Of a stretch of DNA of 51,702 nucleotides, positions 16,356 through 25,310 are shown in pieces. Below the pieces are notes generated by a model. That model was not told the DNA's origin. It was given only the letters and a program-made list of their open reading frames with translations, and searched no databases. This stretch comes from CAG-273 sp051891195 (GTDB lineage Bacteria > Bacillota > Clostridia > TANB77 > CAG-508), in NCBI GenBank assembly GCA_051891195.1, contig JBJFEZ010000020.1, positions 1 through 51,702 of the forward strand. Direction: 5' to 3'. Made by a program: the position numbers and the translations under genes. Numbering within the stretch: the stretch's first letter is position 1; the number at the start of each line of letters is the position of its first letter.

Positions 16356-17675
16356 ATGAAAACAGAAAAAACACTAAAAAAAGTATTAATAATTTTATTT
16401 ATTATTTTAATTTCACTAATTTCGTTTGGGGGAATCTTTGTACAAGATACAAAATTTGTAAAAAATATAATACCAGAGTATCAACTAGGAACAGACTTAA
16501 CAGGAAGTACAATAGTGGAATTTAAAGTTAATGATGCTACAAATACTGTTATTTATGACAAAGAAGGAAATGTTGTAGATGAAGAAGGGGAAGAAACTGT
16601 AGAAAAAGAAGAACCAATTAACCCTGAAGAAATACTAACAGAAGAAAATTATTTATTAACAAAGCAAATATTTGAAAAAAGACTAAAATCTATGAGTGTT
16701 ACAGATTATACTCTTAGATTTGATGAAAAAAGTGGAAAAGCAGTATTACAATTACCAGCAAATTCAGATACAAGCTTAATAGCTCAATATACTGCAATAA
16801 AGGGAGAATTTACGGTTGTAAATGAAGATAATGAAATATTACTAAATAACAGTCATTTAAAAAAAGCACAAGTAGGATATACAAATACTGAATCAGGAAC
16901 AGTAATATACTTAAATATTCAATTTAACAAAGAAGGTACACAAATACTAAAAGATATTACTAATACTTATATAAAAACTACAGATGAAGAAGGAAATGAA
17001 CAAACCAAAAAAGTTACATTTAAAATGGATGATACCACTATTTTAACAACGTATTTTGAAGAAGAAATTGCAAATGGAACTGTTCAATTTTCAATGGGAG
17101 CAACTACTTCAAATAAAGAACTAAATGAATATATTAGAGAAACTTCAAACTTAGCCATGCTATTAAATACAGGAAATTTACCTATATCATACACTATCGA
17201 AGATATGTATTATATGATGTCAGACATTACTGAAGAGATGTTTTTAATTCCAACAATAATAGTAGGAGCGCTAATAATAATTGGCATTATTTTCTTAATT
17301 GTAAAATATAAGAAGAATGGACTTTTAGCATCCGTTTGTTTTATAGGATATATTGCTGCGTTATTATTAATACTTCGTTATACAAATGTTGTTATAAATT
17401 TAACTGGAATTGCAGGAATAATAGTATCTATATTATTAAATTATGTTTTTACAGTTTATTTGTTAAACTCATATAAAAAAGAAGAAAGTAAAATATTAGT
17501 ACAAGCATTATTTGTATTAATTCCAGCAACAATTATATCTGTTATATTAAGCTTTGCTAAATGGCTAAATATATATAGTTTTGGAATGGTAACATTCTGG
17601 GGAATATTAATAGCAATAATATATAATTTTATTATTACAAAAAATTTAATTGAATTAAGTAACAAAAATAACTAA
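16356..17675 (+). CDS. secD: Divergent SecD protein-export subunit
   Basis: SecD, with SecF, forms a membrane complex that uses the ion gradient to assist late steps of Sec export. This 439-residue version has the N-terminal helix (VLIILFIILISLISFGGIF), then PEYQLGTDLTGSTIVEFKV in place of the usual LGLDLxGG motif. A large extracytoplasmic domain follows with an acidic insertion (residues ~70-95, many Glu), and then five C-terminal helices from ~290. SecD identity rests on this order plus the adjacent SecF-like gene 15 bases downstream. The motif is weakened relative to typical homologues. AAAGGAG precedes the ATG. Confidence 0.8.
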   Translation: MKTEKTLKKVLIILFIILISLISFGGIFVQDTKFVKNIIPEYQLGTDLTGSTIVEFKVNDATNTVIYDKEGNVVDEEGEETVEKEEPINPEEILTEENYLLTKQIFEKRLKSMSVTDYTLRFDEKSGKAVLQLPANSDTSLIAQYTAIKGEFTVVNEDNEILLNNSHLKKAQVGYTNTESGTVIYLNIQFNKEGTQILKDITNTYIKTTDEEGNEQTKKVTFKMDDTTILTTYFEEEIANGTVQFSMGATTSNKELNEYIRETSNLAMLLNTGNLPISYTIEDMYYMMSDITEEMFLIPTIIVGALIIIGIIFLIVKYKKNGLLASVCFIGYIAALLLILRYTNVVINLTGIAGIIVSILLNYVFTVYLLNSYKKEESKILVQALFVLIPATIISVILSFAKWLNIYSFGMVTFWGILIAIIYNFIITKNLIELSNKNN

Positions 17676-17690
17676 AAAGAGGTAGAAACA

Positions 17691-18347
17691 ATGAAAAAAT
17701 GTATGTATGTAATATTAATAATAATTACTATAATAGGAGCAATTATTATAGGAATTAATGGATTTAATGTAGATATAACATATGGAAAAAATGCGAGAAT
17801 AGATATCTTCTTGGGCAAAGAATTTAATAATGAAGACATAAAACAAATAGCACAAGAGGTATTTGAAACTAATGATGTATTAGTACAAAAAATAGAATAC
17901 TATGGTAACATTGCTGCAATTACAATTAAAGAACAAGATGAAGAAACCATAAATGAAAAACTAGAAACTATAAATGCTAAAATTAATGAAAAATATGGAT
18001 TAGAAGGCAAAGTAGAAGACATAAAAGTAACACATTATCCTAATGCTAAACTTTCAAGTATATTAAATCCATATATATGGCCTATAGCTATTAGTGCAAT
18101 TATAATATTAATATATGCATTGATACGTTACAGAAAATTAAACTTTACAAAAGTAGCTTTGGAGTATATACTTAACATAGCACTAACTGAAGGGGCATAT
18201 GTAGGAATTATTGCAATTACTAGAGTACCAATAAACAAAATTGTAATTCCTATAGCATTATTAATTTATGTATTTACGGTTACAATTACAACAGTATTAA
18301 AAGAAAAAGAATTATCAGAATTAAAACTTAAACAGGAAAAAAAATAA
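17691..18347 (+). CDS. secF: Shortened SecF-like protein-export subunit
   Basis: At 218 residues this is well below the usual ~300 for SecF. It retains the first helix (VILIIITIIGAIIIGI), the short periplasmic-type domain beginning FNVDITYGKNARIDIFLG (a degraded DFTGG motif), and about three further helices. The end of the family's six-helix core appears absent, and the charged tail (KELSELKLKQEKK) follows the fourth helix directly. Adjacency to the SecD gene and the matching domain order support the call. A terminator follows, so the shortening is not an artefact of the window. Confidence 0.68.
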   Translation: MKKCMYVILIIITIIGAIIIGINGFNVDITYGKNARIDIFLGKEFNNEDIKQIAQEVFETNDVLVQKIEYYGNIAAITIKEQDEETINEKLETINAKINEKYGLEGKVEDIKVTHYPNAKLSSILNPYIWPIAISAIIILIYALIRYRKLNFTKVALEYILNIALTEGAYVGIIAITRVPINKIVIPIALLIYVFTVTITTVLKEKELSELKLKQEKK

Positions 18348-18367
18348 CATAAACCAAAAAACGACAG

Positions 18368-18399
18368 TATTCATACTATATAGTATGAATATTTTTTTT
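18368..18399 (+). terminator. Terminator after secF
   Basis: TATTCATACTA (18368-18378) and TAGTATGAATA (18381-18391) form an 11-pair stem, followed by eight Ts. Confidence 0.85.
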
Positions 18400-18441
18400 G
18401 TGTATAAGAAAAAATATATAAAAGAAAGAGAGTGAAACAAA

Positions 18442-18768
18442 ATGTTAAAAACCATAAAAAAATTTTTAAGTCGAAGTATCAATAAGGACATTAACTATAA
18501 AACAGCAACTAAACTTTTAAAAGAAAATGATGGAGTTTTGCTAGATGTTAGAAGTAAACAAGAATATGAAGAAATACACTTACCCGGAGCTATTAACATT
18601 TCACTATATAATTTAAAAGGAGAAGCAATAAAAAAATTACCAGACAAAAATAAAATTATTGTAGTATATTGTGCATCAGGAAGTCGTAGTAAACAAGCAC
18701 AAAACATATTAGAACAAATGAATTATCAAAATGTATATAATTTAAAAAATGGAATTAACGCAATATAA
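18442..18768 (+). CDS. Single-domain rhodanese-like protein
   Basis: The 108-residue protein is one rhodanese domain: LLDVRSKQEYEEIHLPGAINI near residues 33-53, and the active-site loop YCASGSRSKQA with the catalytic Cys near residue 78. Such proteins carry persulfide sulfur for transfer or detoxification. The N-terminal ~25 residues (MLKTIKKFLSRSINKDINYK) are basic and not clearly a signal peptide. GAAAGAGAG precedes the ATG. The intergenic gap to the next gene is 119 bases and shows nothing else definite. Confidence 0.88.
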   Translation: MLKTIKKFLSRSINKDINYKTATKLLKENDGVLLDVRSKQEYEEIHLPGAINISLYNLKGEAIKKLPDKNKIIVVYCASGSRSKQAQNILEQMNYQNVYNLKNGINAI

Positions 18769-18887
18769 AATTTTATATTGTTATTTATTTGGAACATGCT
18801 ACCAATTAAAGGTATTTAGAATAAAATATGTATATCTAAAACATTTTGGCAGATAATATTTATTATGGAAGGAGAAACTAAATAAAA

Positions 18888-19745
18888 ATGAAATCATTTT
18901 GTATAAAAACAAATAACACTAAAATACTAAATTATCTGCTAAACCAAATAGAAAAAATTGATTTTAAAGATCTTATATATACAAAAAATAAATTTAAAAT
19001 ATATAATAATATTATTATTCATTATAAAGGAGAAGACAATAAAAATTTTTATTATTTTTTATGTGATTTAATAAAAAAAATTATAACTGAGTTTTATGAA
19101 GAAAAAATAATAAAACAACTTATTAATTATAATTACTTTTATTTTGAAGACCATGAAAAAAGAATTATATTGCAGAACTGCCTAAAAATTATAAAATTAG
19201 ATGAGAATAAAGAAAGAGAGAAAATAAATATTTTAATATCAAAAGAAATAATAAAATATATAATGGAAAACAAAACAATGAATTTGAACGGATTTATATA
19301 TTTTAGAATAAAAGAATATTTTAATTATTTAGATAATAACGTAGACAGGGCAGTAAGCCAATTTGTTATAGAAAAGGAATATTCCGAATTTATCAGTTTA
19401 TTACGCATATATGTAGAAACTAGGAGTACAGAATATGATTTATTACATTTAATATATATAAATGGAGAATCTATTTTAATAGACAAAAACAAAAATATAG
19501 TTTCAGTTTCAGAAAATATATATAATGCAAAATACTTGTCAGATATATCTTTTTCTTCTAATGACTTAGCTTTAAACACTTTATTAACATTACTACCTAA
19601 AAAAATAGAAATACACTTAATTGATGAAGAAGACGAATTTATAAATACTATAAAACTAATATTTGAAGGTAGAGTTTCACTTTGCAAAGATTGCAATATA
19701 TGCAGAACTTATAAACTTCTAAATAGTGCAAAAAGCATACATTAA
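18888..19745 (+). CDS. ytxC: YtxC-like sporulation protein
   Basis: The 285-residue protein matches the YtxC family in length and in its central block: NLNGFIYFRIKEYFNYLDNNVDRAVSQF, then EKEYSEFISLLRIYVETR. The family is found in endospore formers and its biochemical role is unknown. The C-terminus carries CKDCNICRTY, three closely spaced Cys that could bind metal. AAGGAG precedes the ATG by about 12 bases. It supports an endospore-forming (or formerly so) clostridial host. The gene stands alone between the rhodanese and a glycosyltransferase. Confidence 0.75.
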   Translation: MKSFCIKTNNTKILNYLLNQIEKIDFKDLIYTKNKFKIYNNIIIHYKGEDNKNFYYFLCDLIKKIITEFYEEKIIKQLINYNYFYFEDHEKRIILQNCLKIIKLDENKEREKINILISKEIIKYIMENKTMNLNGFIYFRIKEYFNYLDNNVDRAVSQFVIEKEYSEFISLLRIYVETRSTEYDLLHLIYINGESILIDKNKNIVSVSENIYNAKYLSDISFSSNDLALNTLLTLLPKKIEIHLIDEEDEFINTIKLIFEGRVSLCKDCNICRTYKLLNSAKSIH

Positions 19746-19803
19746 CTATTTACTAAATAAAAAAAATGTGGTATAACTATGGTATAAAGGTATGGAGGTT
19801 AGT

Positions 19804-20775
19804 ATGGAACAAGATAACAAAAAATTAATTACTATATTAGTGCCAGCATATAACGAAGAAGAAGTTTTAGAACTACTATATGAAAGATTAAAAAAAATAA
19901 TGGACGAAAACCCTAACTATAATTTTGAAGTTTTACTTGTAAACGATGGTAGCAAAGATAAAACATTACAAATTATGCAAGAATTAAGGCAAAAAGATAA
20001 AAGAATATGTTATTTAAATTTATCTAGAAATTTTGGTAAAGAAACAGCAATGATAGCAGGTTTAGATTATTGCAAAGGAGATGCAGTTGTTATTATTGAT
20101 GCAGATTTACAAGACCCACCAGAGCTAATACCTGAAATGATAAAATATTGGGAAGAAGGCTATGATGACGTTTATGCCAAAAGAAAAACAAGAGAAGGAG
20201 AAACATGGCTTAAAAAATTTACCTCTAAAATGTATTACAAAGTATTGCAAGCATTTACTAGAATTGAAATTCAAAAAGATACAGGAGATTTTAGACTATT
20301 AGACAGAAGATGTGTAGAAGCTTTAAAATCTATGAGAGAAAACCAAAGATACACCAAAGGACTATTTAGTTTAATTGGATATAACAAAAAAGAAATTTTA
20401 TATGATAGAGATCCTAGAGCAGCAGGTCAAACTAAATGGAATTATGGTAAATTAATAAATTTATCTATAGATGGAATTACATCATTTACAACATCACCTT
20501 TAAGATGGGCTGCAATTATTGGCGTATTAATATCTATAATAGGATTTATTTATATGTTATATATTATAATTAAAACACTAGTAACAGGAATAGACGTACC
20601 AGGGTATGCATCAATGATGGTGGTTATATTATTCTTGGGGGGAATACAATTAATATTCTTAGGAATAATAGGAGAATATCTTGGACGTGCTTTTAACGAA
20701 AGTAAACATAGACCATTATACTTTGTTGAAAGATACAATGAAACAAAAGAAACAAACGAGAATTTGAACAAGTAA
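19804..20775 (+). CDS. GtrB-like family 2 glycosyltransferase
   Basis: The 323-residue protein has a GT-A fold with ITILVPAYNEEEVLELLY at the N-terminus and the metal-binding IIDADLQDPPE (near residue 98). DTGDFRLLDRR and GQTKWNYGKL follow as in DPM1/GtrB proteins, and two membrane helices close the chain (IGVLISIIGFIYMLYIII; MMVVILFLGGIQLIFLGIIG). Members transfer a sugar from a nucleotide donor to undecaprenyl phosphate for surface polymer decoration. The ATG at 19804 has GGAGG five bases upstream; an earlier in-frame ATG overlaps that site. It ends at a bidirectional terminator shared with the glucan cluster. Confidence 0.9.
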   Translation: MEQDNKKLITILVPAYNEEEVLELLYERLKKIMDENPNYNFEVLLVNDGSKDKTLQIMQELRQKDKRICYLNLSRNFGKETAMIAGLDYCKGDAVVIIDADLQDPPELIPEMIKYWEEGYDDVYAKRKTREGETWLKKFTSKMYYKVLQAFTRIEIQKDTGDFRLLDRRCVEALKSMRENQRYTKGLFSLIGYNKKEILYDRDPRAAGQTKWNYGKLINLSIDGITSFTTSPLRWAAIIGVLISIIGFIYMLYIIIKTLVTGIDVPGYASMMVVILFLGGIQLIFLGIIGEYLGRAFNESKHRPLYFVERYNETKETNENLNK

Positions 20776-20780
20776 GAAAG

Positions 20781-20836
20781 AAAAAAACTGTTCTAAATTT
20801 CAAGCTTTTCTTGAGATTTAGAACAGTACTTTTTTA
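20781..20836. terminator. Bidirectional terminator between convergent genes
   Basis: ACTGTTCTAAAT (from 20787) pairs with ATTTAGAACAGT (ending 20827), with CAAG/CTTG inside. A-rich sequence lies on the left and T-rich on the right, so it can stop the glycosyltransferase transcript and the minus-strand GH57 transcript. Confidence 0.85.
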
Positions 20837-22432
20837 GTTATAAATCATATAATCAATTTCAGGAAAAATGCAATCCTTTTCTTCAATATCTTCTAAAAAT
20901 TCAATATACTCATCATCAATTTTATTTTGCATAAGCCCATTATACAATTTAGTAAATCTGCCAACATGGTCTTTAATACGTTTTTTGGCATAATCTACCA
21001 TTGTTCCATTAGTAATAATAAATAACCAATCACTACTTTGAGCAAGTAGCACCTCTCTAGCACACTGGTTTAAAGCTCTTTTCCTAATTTCATTTTGCTC
21101 ATTTGGAAATGTATTAGCTAATTCTACCATTTGATCCCCAATTTTATGCAAATGCCTATGTGCATAATCATTACTATGGTTTAACCATACTTCACTATAA
21201 CCATTAGCACCCCAACTAGAACGACAAGGAGTACTAATTTGCATTAATGGATATTTATCTATATATTCACTAGGAGTAATTAACTTAAAATTACAATCAT
21301 CATAATAAACTTTTTTAAATAAAGTGTATAACCAATCTGGACCTTCATACCACCAATGACCATAAAGTTCTGCATCATATGGGCAAACTATAATAGGAGG
21401 ATTAGTAGTAAGTGAAGCAAGATTATTAATTTGGTTTACTCTACTGTCAAAAAAATGACCAGCTTGCTTTTCAACAGAATCCTTAGCCCATTGCAAATTA
21501 TAGTAGTCTTTTTCACAGTTCTTTCCAGTAATACGGTAATACTTTAAACCAGTATGAACTCTAGCACCATTTGAAGCAATATATGGTTTAATATAATCGT
21601 ATGGAGCATCATAACCAATATCTCTATAAAATTCTCTGTAATTAAAATCTCCAGGATAGCCATTAATAGAACTCCAAACTTGTCTTGAAGACTCAATATC
21701 ACGCCCAAAAGCAATAATATCATTTGGGGAAACAATAGGAGCAAAAGTACCATAAATAGGGGTAGGGTTTGCATATAAAATTCCGTGTGATTCTGTAATA
21801 ATATACTTAATACCAAATTCTTTTAAATATTTATCTGCTTCTGGAATATAACCACATTCAGGAAGCCAAATACCATTAGGCTTTTTTCCAAAATATTTTT
21901 CATAAGTTTGAACACCAACAGCAATTTGAGCTCTTACAGTCTTTTCATTTACATATAAAATAGGAAAATATCCGTGAGTAGCTCCACAAGTAATAATTTC
22001 TAAAACACCAATATCTTGAAAATGTTTAAAACCTTCAATTAAATTACAATTATATACTTCTTTAAACAAATACAAATCATTAGAATAGCGATTAAAATAA
22101 TATTTAGCAAGTTCATTTTCTTTATAATTATCTTTAGTTCTAACTATTTCTTTTTCTGCAAGTTCTATGTGCTTTTTTAAATATTTTATATAACGCTTTT
22201 GCAAAAGCTTATTATCCAACATATTTAAAAGAGGAGGAGTTATTGACATTGTTATACGAAAGTCAACTCTTTCCTTCTCTAACTTTTTAAAATTGGTTAG
22301 CAATGGCAAATATGTTTCTGAAATTGCTTCATAAAGCCATTGCTCTTCCAAATAATCTTCACTTTCGGGATGATGAATAAAAGGCAAGTGAGCGTGTAAT
22401 ATAAAACTAACATATCCTTTTTCTTTAGACAT
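20834..22432 (-). CDS. GH57 1,4-alpha-glucan branching enzyme-like protein
   Basis: The 532-residue protein belongs to glycoside hydrolase family 57. It has the N-terminal metal-free barrel motif FILHAHLPFIHHPE, the nucleophile region GIWLPECGY (Glu), and the acid/base region CPYDAELYGHWWYEGP (Asp). The layout and length match the DUF1957-type branching enzymes, which form alpha-1,6 branches in glycogen-like polymers. It lies 20 bases downstream of a DUF4912 gene and divergent from a GT4 glycosyltransferase, a combination suited to making and branching an alpha-glucan. No GH13 branching enzyme is present here. The C-terminal ~100 residues (after HRHLHKIGDQM) are helical, as in the family. Confidence 0.9.
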   Translation of the reverse strand: MSKEKGYVSFILHAHLPFIHHPESEDYLEEQWLYEAISETYLPLLTNFKKLEKERVDFRITMSITPPLLNMLDNKLLQKRYIKYLKKHIELAEKEIVRTKDNYKENELAKYYFNRYSNDLYLFKEVYNCNLIEGFKHFQDIGVLEIITCGATHGYFPILYVNEKTVRAQIAVGVQTYEKYFGKKPNGIWLPECGYIPEADKYLKEFGIKYIITESHGILYANPTPIYGTFAPIVSPNDIIAFGRDIESSRQVWSSINGYPGDFNYREFYRDIGYDAPYDYIKPYIASNGARVHTGLKYYRITGKNCEKDYYNLQWAKDSVEKQAGHFFDSRVNQINNLASLTTNPPIIVCPYDAELYGHWWYEGPDWLYTLFKKVYYDDCNFKLITPSEYIDKYPLMQISTPCRSSWGANGYSEVWLNHSNDYAHRHLHKIGDQMVELANTFPNEQNEIRKRALNQCAREVLLAQSSDWLFIITNGTMVDYAKKRIKDHVGRFTKLYNGLMQNKIDDEYIEFLEDIEEKDCIFPEIDYMIYN

Positions 22433-22452
22433 AATTTTTTCTCTCCAATCAA

Positions 22453-23370
22453 TTAAGATGACATCTTAGAAGAAGTTAAATTTTCATCTAATTTATTGTC
22501 TTTTAACTCATTTTTGTATATTTCTTTATACAAGTCATAAATATTATATATTCTACCAATGTTTTGCATAAAAGATAAAGAAGCAATACTTTTTTCTTCA
22601 ATTAAGCCACTTTTTACATTTTTTAGAAATACATTTTTGCTAAAGTTTTCAAATAAAATATGGTCATTAGGTGTTTGTAAATTATTAGATGAAGCAATAA
22701 AAACATAATTATGTTCAATATTAATATTGTTGTTTTTAGGCTTTCTAATTAAAGCTACATCATATTTGCAATCACTGTCTGGAATGCGAATATACCAACT
22801 ATTAGCATAATCGTTTATTTCTACTTCAAAACTGTAATTCTTAGATTTATTAGTAACAACTAAAAAAGGACTAGTATTATTAAAAAAATCTTCTCCATAA
22901 CTATTAATAAAGTTTTGAGTATCTTCTACAGAAACATCCCAATATGCAAATAAAATAGTAGGAGTTTGAGCTAATATCTTTACAATAGTTTGATTATAAC
23001 TATTAGGCAAATCGTAATATTCTACAGGGAAAGACGCTTTTTTGCTAGTTTTAGTAGTCTTCTTTGCAGTATTACTAGTGGTAGACTTTTTAACTGTACT
23101 AGATTTTTTCTCAACTTTAGTTGATGCGCTTTTCTTTGAAGTTTTAGATGTAGTAGAAGGTTTCTTAGCTTTATTTGGCTCTGACTTAGTAGCTTTTTTA
23201 ATTTCATCTAATTTAGTAGTTTTAGTATTCTTTTTTGTTACAGTTTTGGATGCCTTTTCCGTTTTCTCCTTAGATTTTTTAGAAGCTTCAGAAGTAGAAC
23301 TTCTTTTTTTAGTAACTTTAACATTTAAATTTTCTTTTTTTATTAATTCCTCTTTTGCTTTTTTTGGCAT
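22453..23370 (-). CDS. DUF4912 protein with a lysine-rich N-terminus
   Basis: The 305-residue protein starts with ~115 residues made largely of Lys, Ser and Thr (repeated KKS/KTSKK blocks), probably disordered and strongly basic. A DUF4912-type domain follows, from FPVEYYDLPNSYNQTIVKIL through PTILFAYWDVS to the strands FEVEINDYANSWYIRI. DUF4912 is often found beside GH57 and glycosyltransferase genes and its function is unknown; a carbohydrate-binding beta-sandwich is possible. The basic tail could bind nucleic acid, polyphosphate or anionic polymer. The ATG is preceded by a GGAGG-type site on the minus strand. It precedes the GH57 gene by 20 bases. Confidence 0.82.
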   Translation of the reverse strand: MPKKAKEELIKKENLNVKVTKKRSSTSEASKKSKEKTEKASKTVTKKNTKTTKLDEIKKATKSEPNKAKKPSTTSKTSKKSASTKVEKKSSTVKKSTTSNTAKKTTKTSKKASFPVEYYDLPNSYNQTIVKILAQTPTILFAYWDVSVEDTQNFINSYGEDFFNNTSPFLVVTNKSKNYSFEVEINDYANSWYIRIPDSDCKYDVALIRKPKNNNINIEHNYVFIASSNNLQTPNDHILFENFSKNVFLKNVKSGLIEEKSIASLSFMQNIGRIYNIYDLYKEIYKNELKDNKLDENLTSSKMSS

Positions 23371-23487
23371 TTTTTCCTCCGTTTTTTTAAAACATTTATA
23401 TATCTATATTATACTATACCAAAATAAAAATAAATTCAATAGAAAATTTAAAAATAAAAAATATTTATAAAATTTTGTAAAAATATG

Positions 23488-23516
23488 TTTACTTTTGTCA
23501 CAAAATTATATACAAT
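23488..23516 (+). promoter_or_regulatory. Promoter of the GT4 gene
   Basis: TTTACT (23488-23493) and TACAAT (23511-23516) are 17 bases apart. Transcription would begin near 23523, downstream of an earlier in-frame ATG at 23485, which supports the start at 23569. Confidence 0.55.
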
Positions 23517-23568
23517 AAACACAAGAAAAAAATCAAAAGAAGAAAAAAAGGAAGGGGCAAATTTTCCA

Positions 23569-24861
23569 ATGAAAATATTAATGTTAACATGGGAATATCC
23601 ACCAAGAATAGTTGGAGGAATAGCAAGAGTAGTACACGACTTATCTAAAAGACTTATTAAAGATGGACACGAAGTAACTGTAATTACCTATAAAGAAGGT
23701 GATTTACCAGAATATGAAAATGATAAAGGTGTAGAAGTATATCGCGTAGAAAATTATATAATACATCCAAACAATTTTATAGACTGGATTTTACAATTAA
23801 ACTTTAACTTAGTAGCAAAAGCTACAGAAATAATGAACAAAAATGGAAAATTTGATGTAATACACGCACACGATTGGCTAGTAGCTTCAAGTGCAAAAAC
23901 ATTAAAACAATCTTTTCAAATACCATTGGTGTCAACAATACACGCTACAGAAGCAGGAAGAAATTCAGGAATTCACGATGAAACTCAAAGATATATAAAT
24001 GATACAGAATGGCTTTTAACATATGAATCTACAGAAGTTATAGTTAATAGCAATTTTATGAAAGGACATATACAATCACTATTTGGACTTCCTTTTGATA
24101 AAATTAATGTGGTACCAAATGGAATAAATTTAAATAATTTTAACGGAGTAGAAAGAGATTACGAATTTAGAAGACAATATGCAATGGACAATGAAAAAAT
24201 TATTTTATATGTTGGAAGACTAGTTTATGAAAAAGGAATACAACATTTGATTTCTGCAATGCCAAAAATATTACATGGATATAATGATGCAAAACTAGTA
24301 ATTGCAGGAAAAGGCGGAATGCTAAATGAATTAAAAGCTCAAGCAGCAGCAATGGGAATTGCAAACAAAGTATATTTTACAGGTTATTTAAATTCTAAAC
24401 AAGTACAAAAAATGTATAAATGTGCTGATGTAGCAGTGTTCCCAAGCACATACGAACCATTTGGAATTGTTGCATTAGAGGGAATGCTTGCAGGAGTTCC
24501 AACTGTTGTATCAGATGTTGGCGGATTAAATGAAATAGTAGATCATAGAATAAATGGAATGAAAAGTTATGCAGGAAATCCAAACTCTATAGCAGATTCT
24601 GTACTAAGTGTACTATATGATAAACAATTAGCTACCAATATATCTAAAAAAGCAAAGCAAAAAGTAAAAGAAGAGTTTAATTGGAATAAAATTGCCCAAG
24701 ATACACATTATATATATGAAAAAGCAATTTGCAAAACAGTTGCTGAAAAACAAAAACAAGAAATTGCACAAGAAAATGCTAAAAAAGCTAAAAAGGCAAA
24801 TAATACAGAAACAGAAATTACAAATTTACTTAGTTTTCAAAAGAAACATGCTTATGCATAA
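23569..24861 (+). CDS. GT4 glycosyltransferase, glycogen-synthase-like
   Basis: The 430-residue protein has the GT-B layout of family 4. The N-terminal MKILMLTWEYPPRIVGGIARVVHDL resembles nucleotide-sugar glucan synthases (WEYPP, GGIA). Further on are HAHDW, VSTIHATEAGRN, and the C-terminal donor site YVGRLVYEKGI with EPFGIVALEGMLAGVP supplying the paired Glu. The ending is Lys/Ala-rich. It is divergent from the DUF4912 and GH57 genes and most likely extends the alpha-glucan that GH57 branches. The start at 23569 has AAGGAAGGGG upstream and agrees with the promoter position. Confidence 0.9.
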   Translation: MKILMLTWEYPPRIVGGIARVVHDLSKRLIKDGHEVTVITYKEGDLPEYENDKGVEVYRVENYIIHPNNFIDWILQLNFNLVAKATEIMNKNGKFDVIHAHDWLVASSAKTLKQSFQIPLVSTIHATEAGRNSGIHDETQRYINDTEWLLTYESTEVIVNSNFMKGHIQSLFGLPFDKINVVPNGINLNNFNGVERDYEFRRQYAMDNEKIILYVGRLVYEKGIQHLISAMPKILHGYNDAKLVIAGKGGMLNELKAQAAAMGIANKVYFTGYLNSKQVQKMYKCADVAVFPSTYEPFGIVALEGMLAGVPTVVSDVGGLNEIVDHRINGMKSYAGNPNSIADSVLSVLYDKQLATNISKKAKQKVKEEFNWNKIAQDTHYIYEKAICKTVAEKQKQEIAQENAKKAKKANNTETEITNLLSFQKKHAYA

Positions 24862-24882
24862 AAATAAGGAGGAAATATTATT

Positions 24883-25215
24883 ATGCAAGTTTATGACACT
24901 GCAAACCGTTTAGCACAAGAGATAAGAGAGTCAGAAGAATATAAACAATATAAAAAAAGAAAAGATGAAATACATAATGACCCTGCTAAAAAACAAAAGG
25001 TGGAAGAATTTGAAAAACTAAGATACGAAGTACAATTAATGGCATATACTGGAGAAGAAAAAAACGAAGAAAAAAACAAAAAATTAGAAGAAATGTATGC
25101 TACTTTAGTTGAAAACAAAGATATTAAAGAATACTTTGATTTAGAAGTTAAGTTTAATATTATGATAGCAGATGTAAACAAAATAATTGCAGAAGCAATT
25201 AAAGATGTTTTATAA
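24883..25215 (+). CDS. YlbF/YmcA-family protein
   Basis: The 110-residue, wholly helical protein fits the YlbF/YmcA (Com_YlbF) family: an N-terminal ANRLAQEIRESEEYKQYKKRKDEI helix and C-terminal VKFNIMIADVNKIIAEAIKDVL. In Bacillus, YlbF, YmcA and YaaT form a complex that directs RNase Y-dependent RNA processing and affects sporulation, competence and biofilm. AAGGAGG lies 10 bases before the ATG. It is 21 bases after the GT4 gene, so probably on the same transcript. Which paralogue it is cannot be told from the sequence. Confidence 0.85.
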   Translation: MQVYDTANRLAQEIRESEEYKQYKKRKDEIHNDPAKKQKVEEFEKLRYEVQLMAYTGEEKNEEKNKKLEEMYATLVENKDIKEYFDLEVKFNIMIADVNKIIAEAIKDVL

Positions 25216-25236
25216 TTTAAGAATTTTAAAAATTTT

Positions 25237-25278
25237 GTCGTTAAGAAAGTTTTATAATAATAAAGCTTTTTTAACGAC
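25237..25278 (+). terminator. Hairpin between ylbF-like and metallopeptidase genes
   Basis: GTCGTTAA (25237-25244) pairs with TTAACGAC (25271-25278), with an inner AAG/CTT extension. Only a weak T run follows, so it may attenuate rather than fully terminate. Confidence 0.55.
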
Positions 25279-25310
25279 TTTATTCTTAGGTATGCAAAGG
25301 AGAACAAATT

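Noticed and set aside
20834..22432. Alpha-mannosidase or amylase assignment for the GH57 gene
   Set aside because: The WLPECGY and CPYDAELYGHWW motifs and length fit branching enzymes better.
23042..23470. 142-codon frame opposite the DUF4912 gene
   Set aside because: It is the Val/Phe/Leu-rich reverse of the Lys-rich tract, with no ribosome site.
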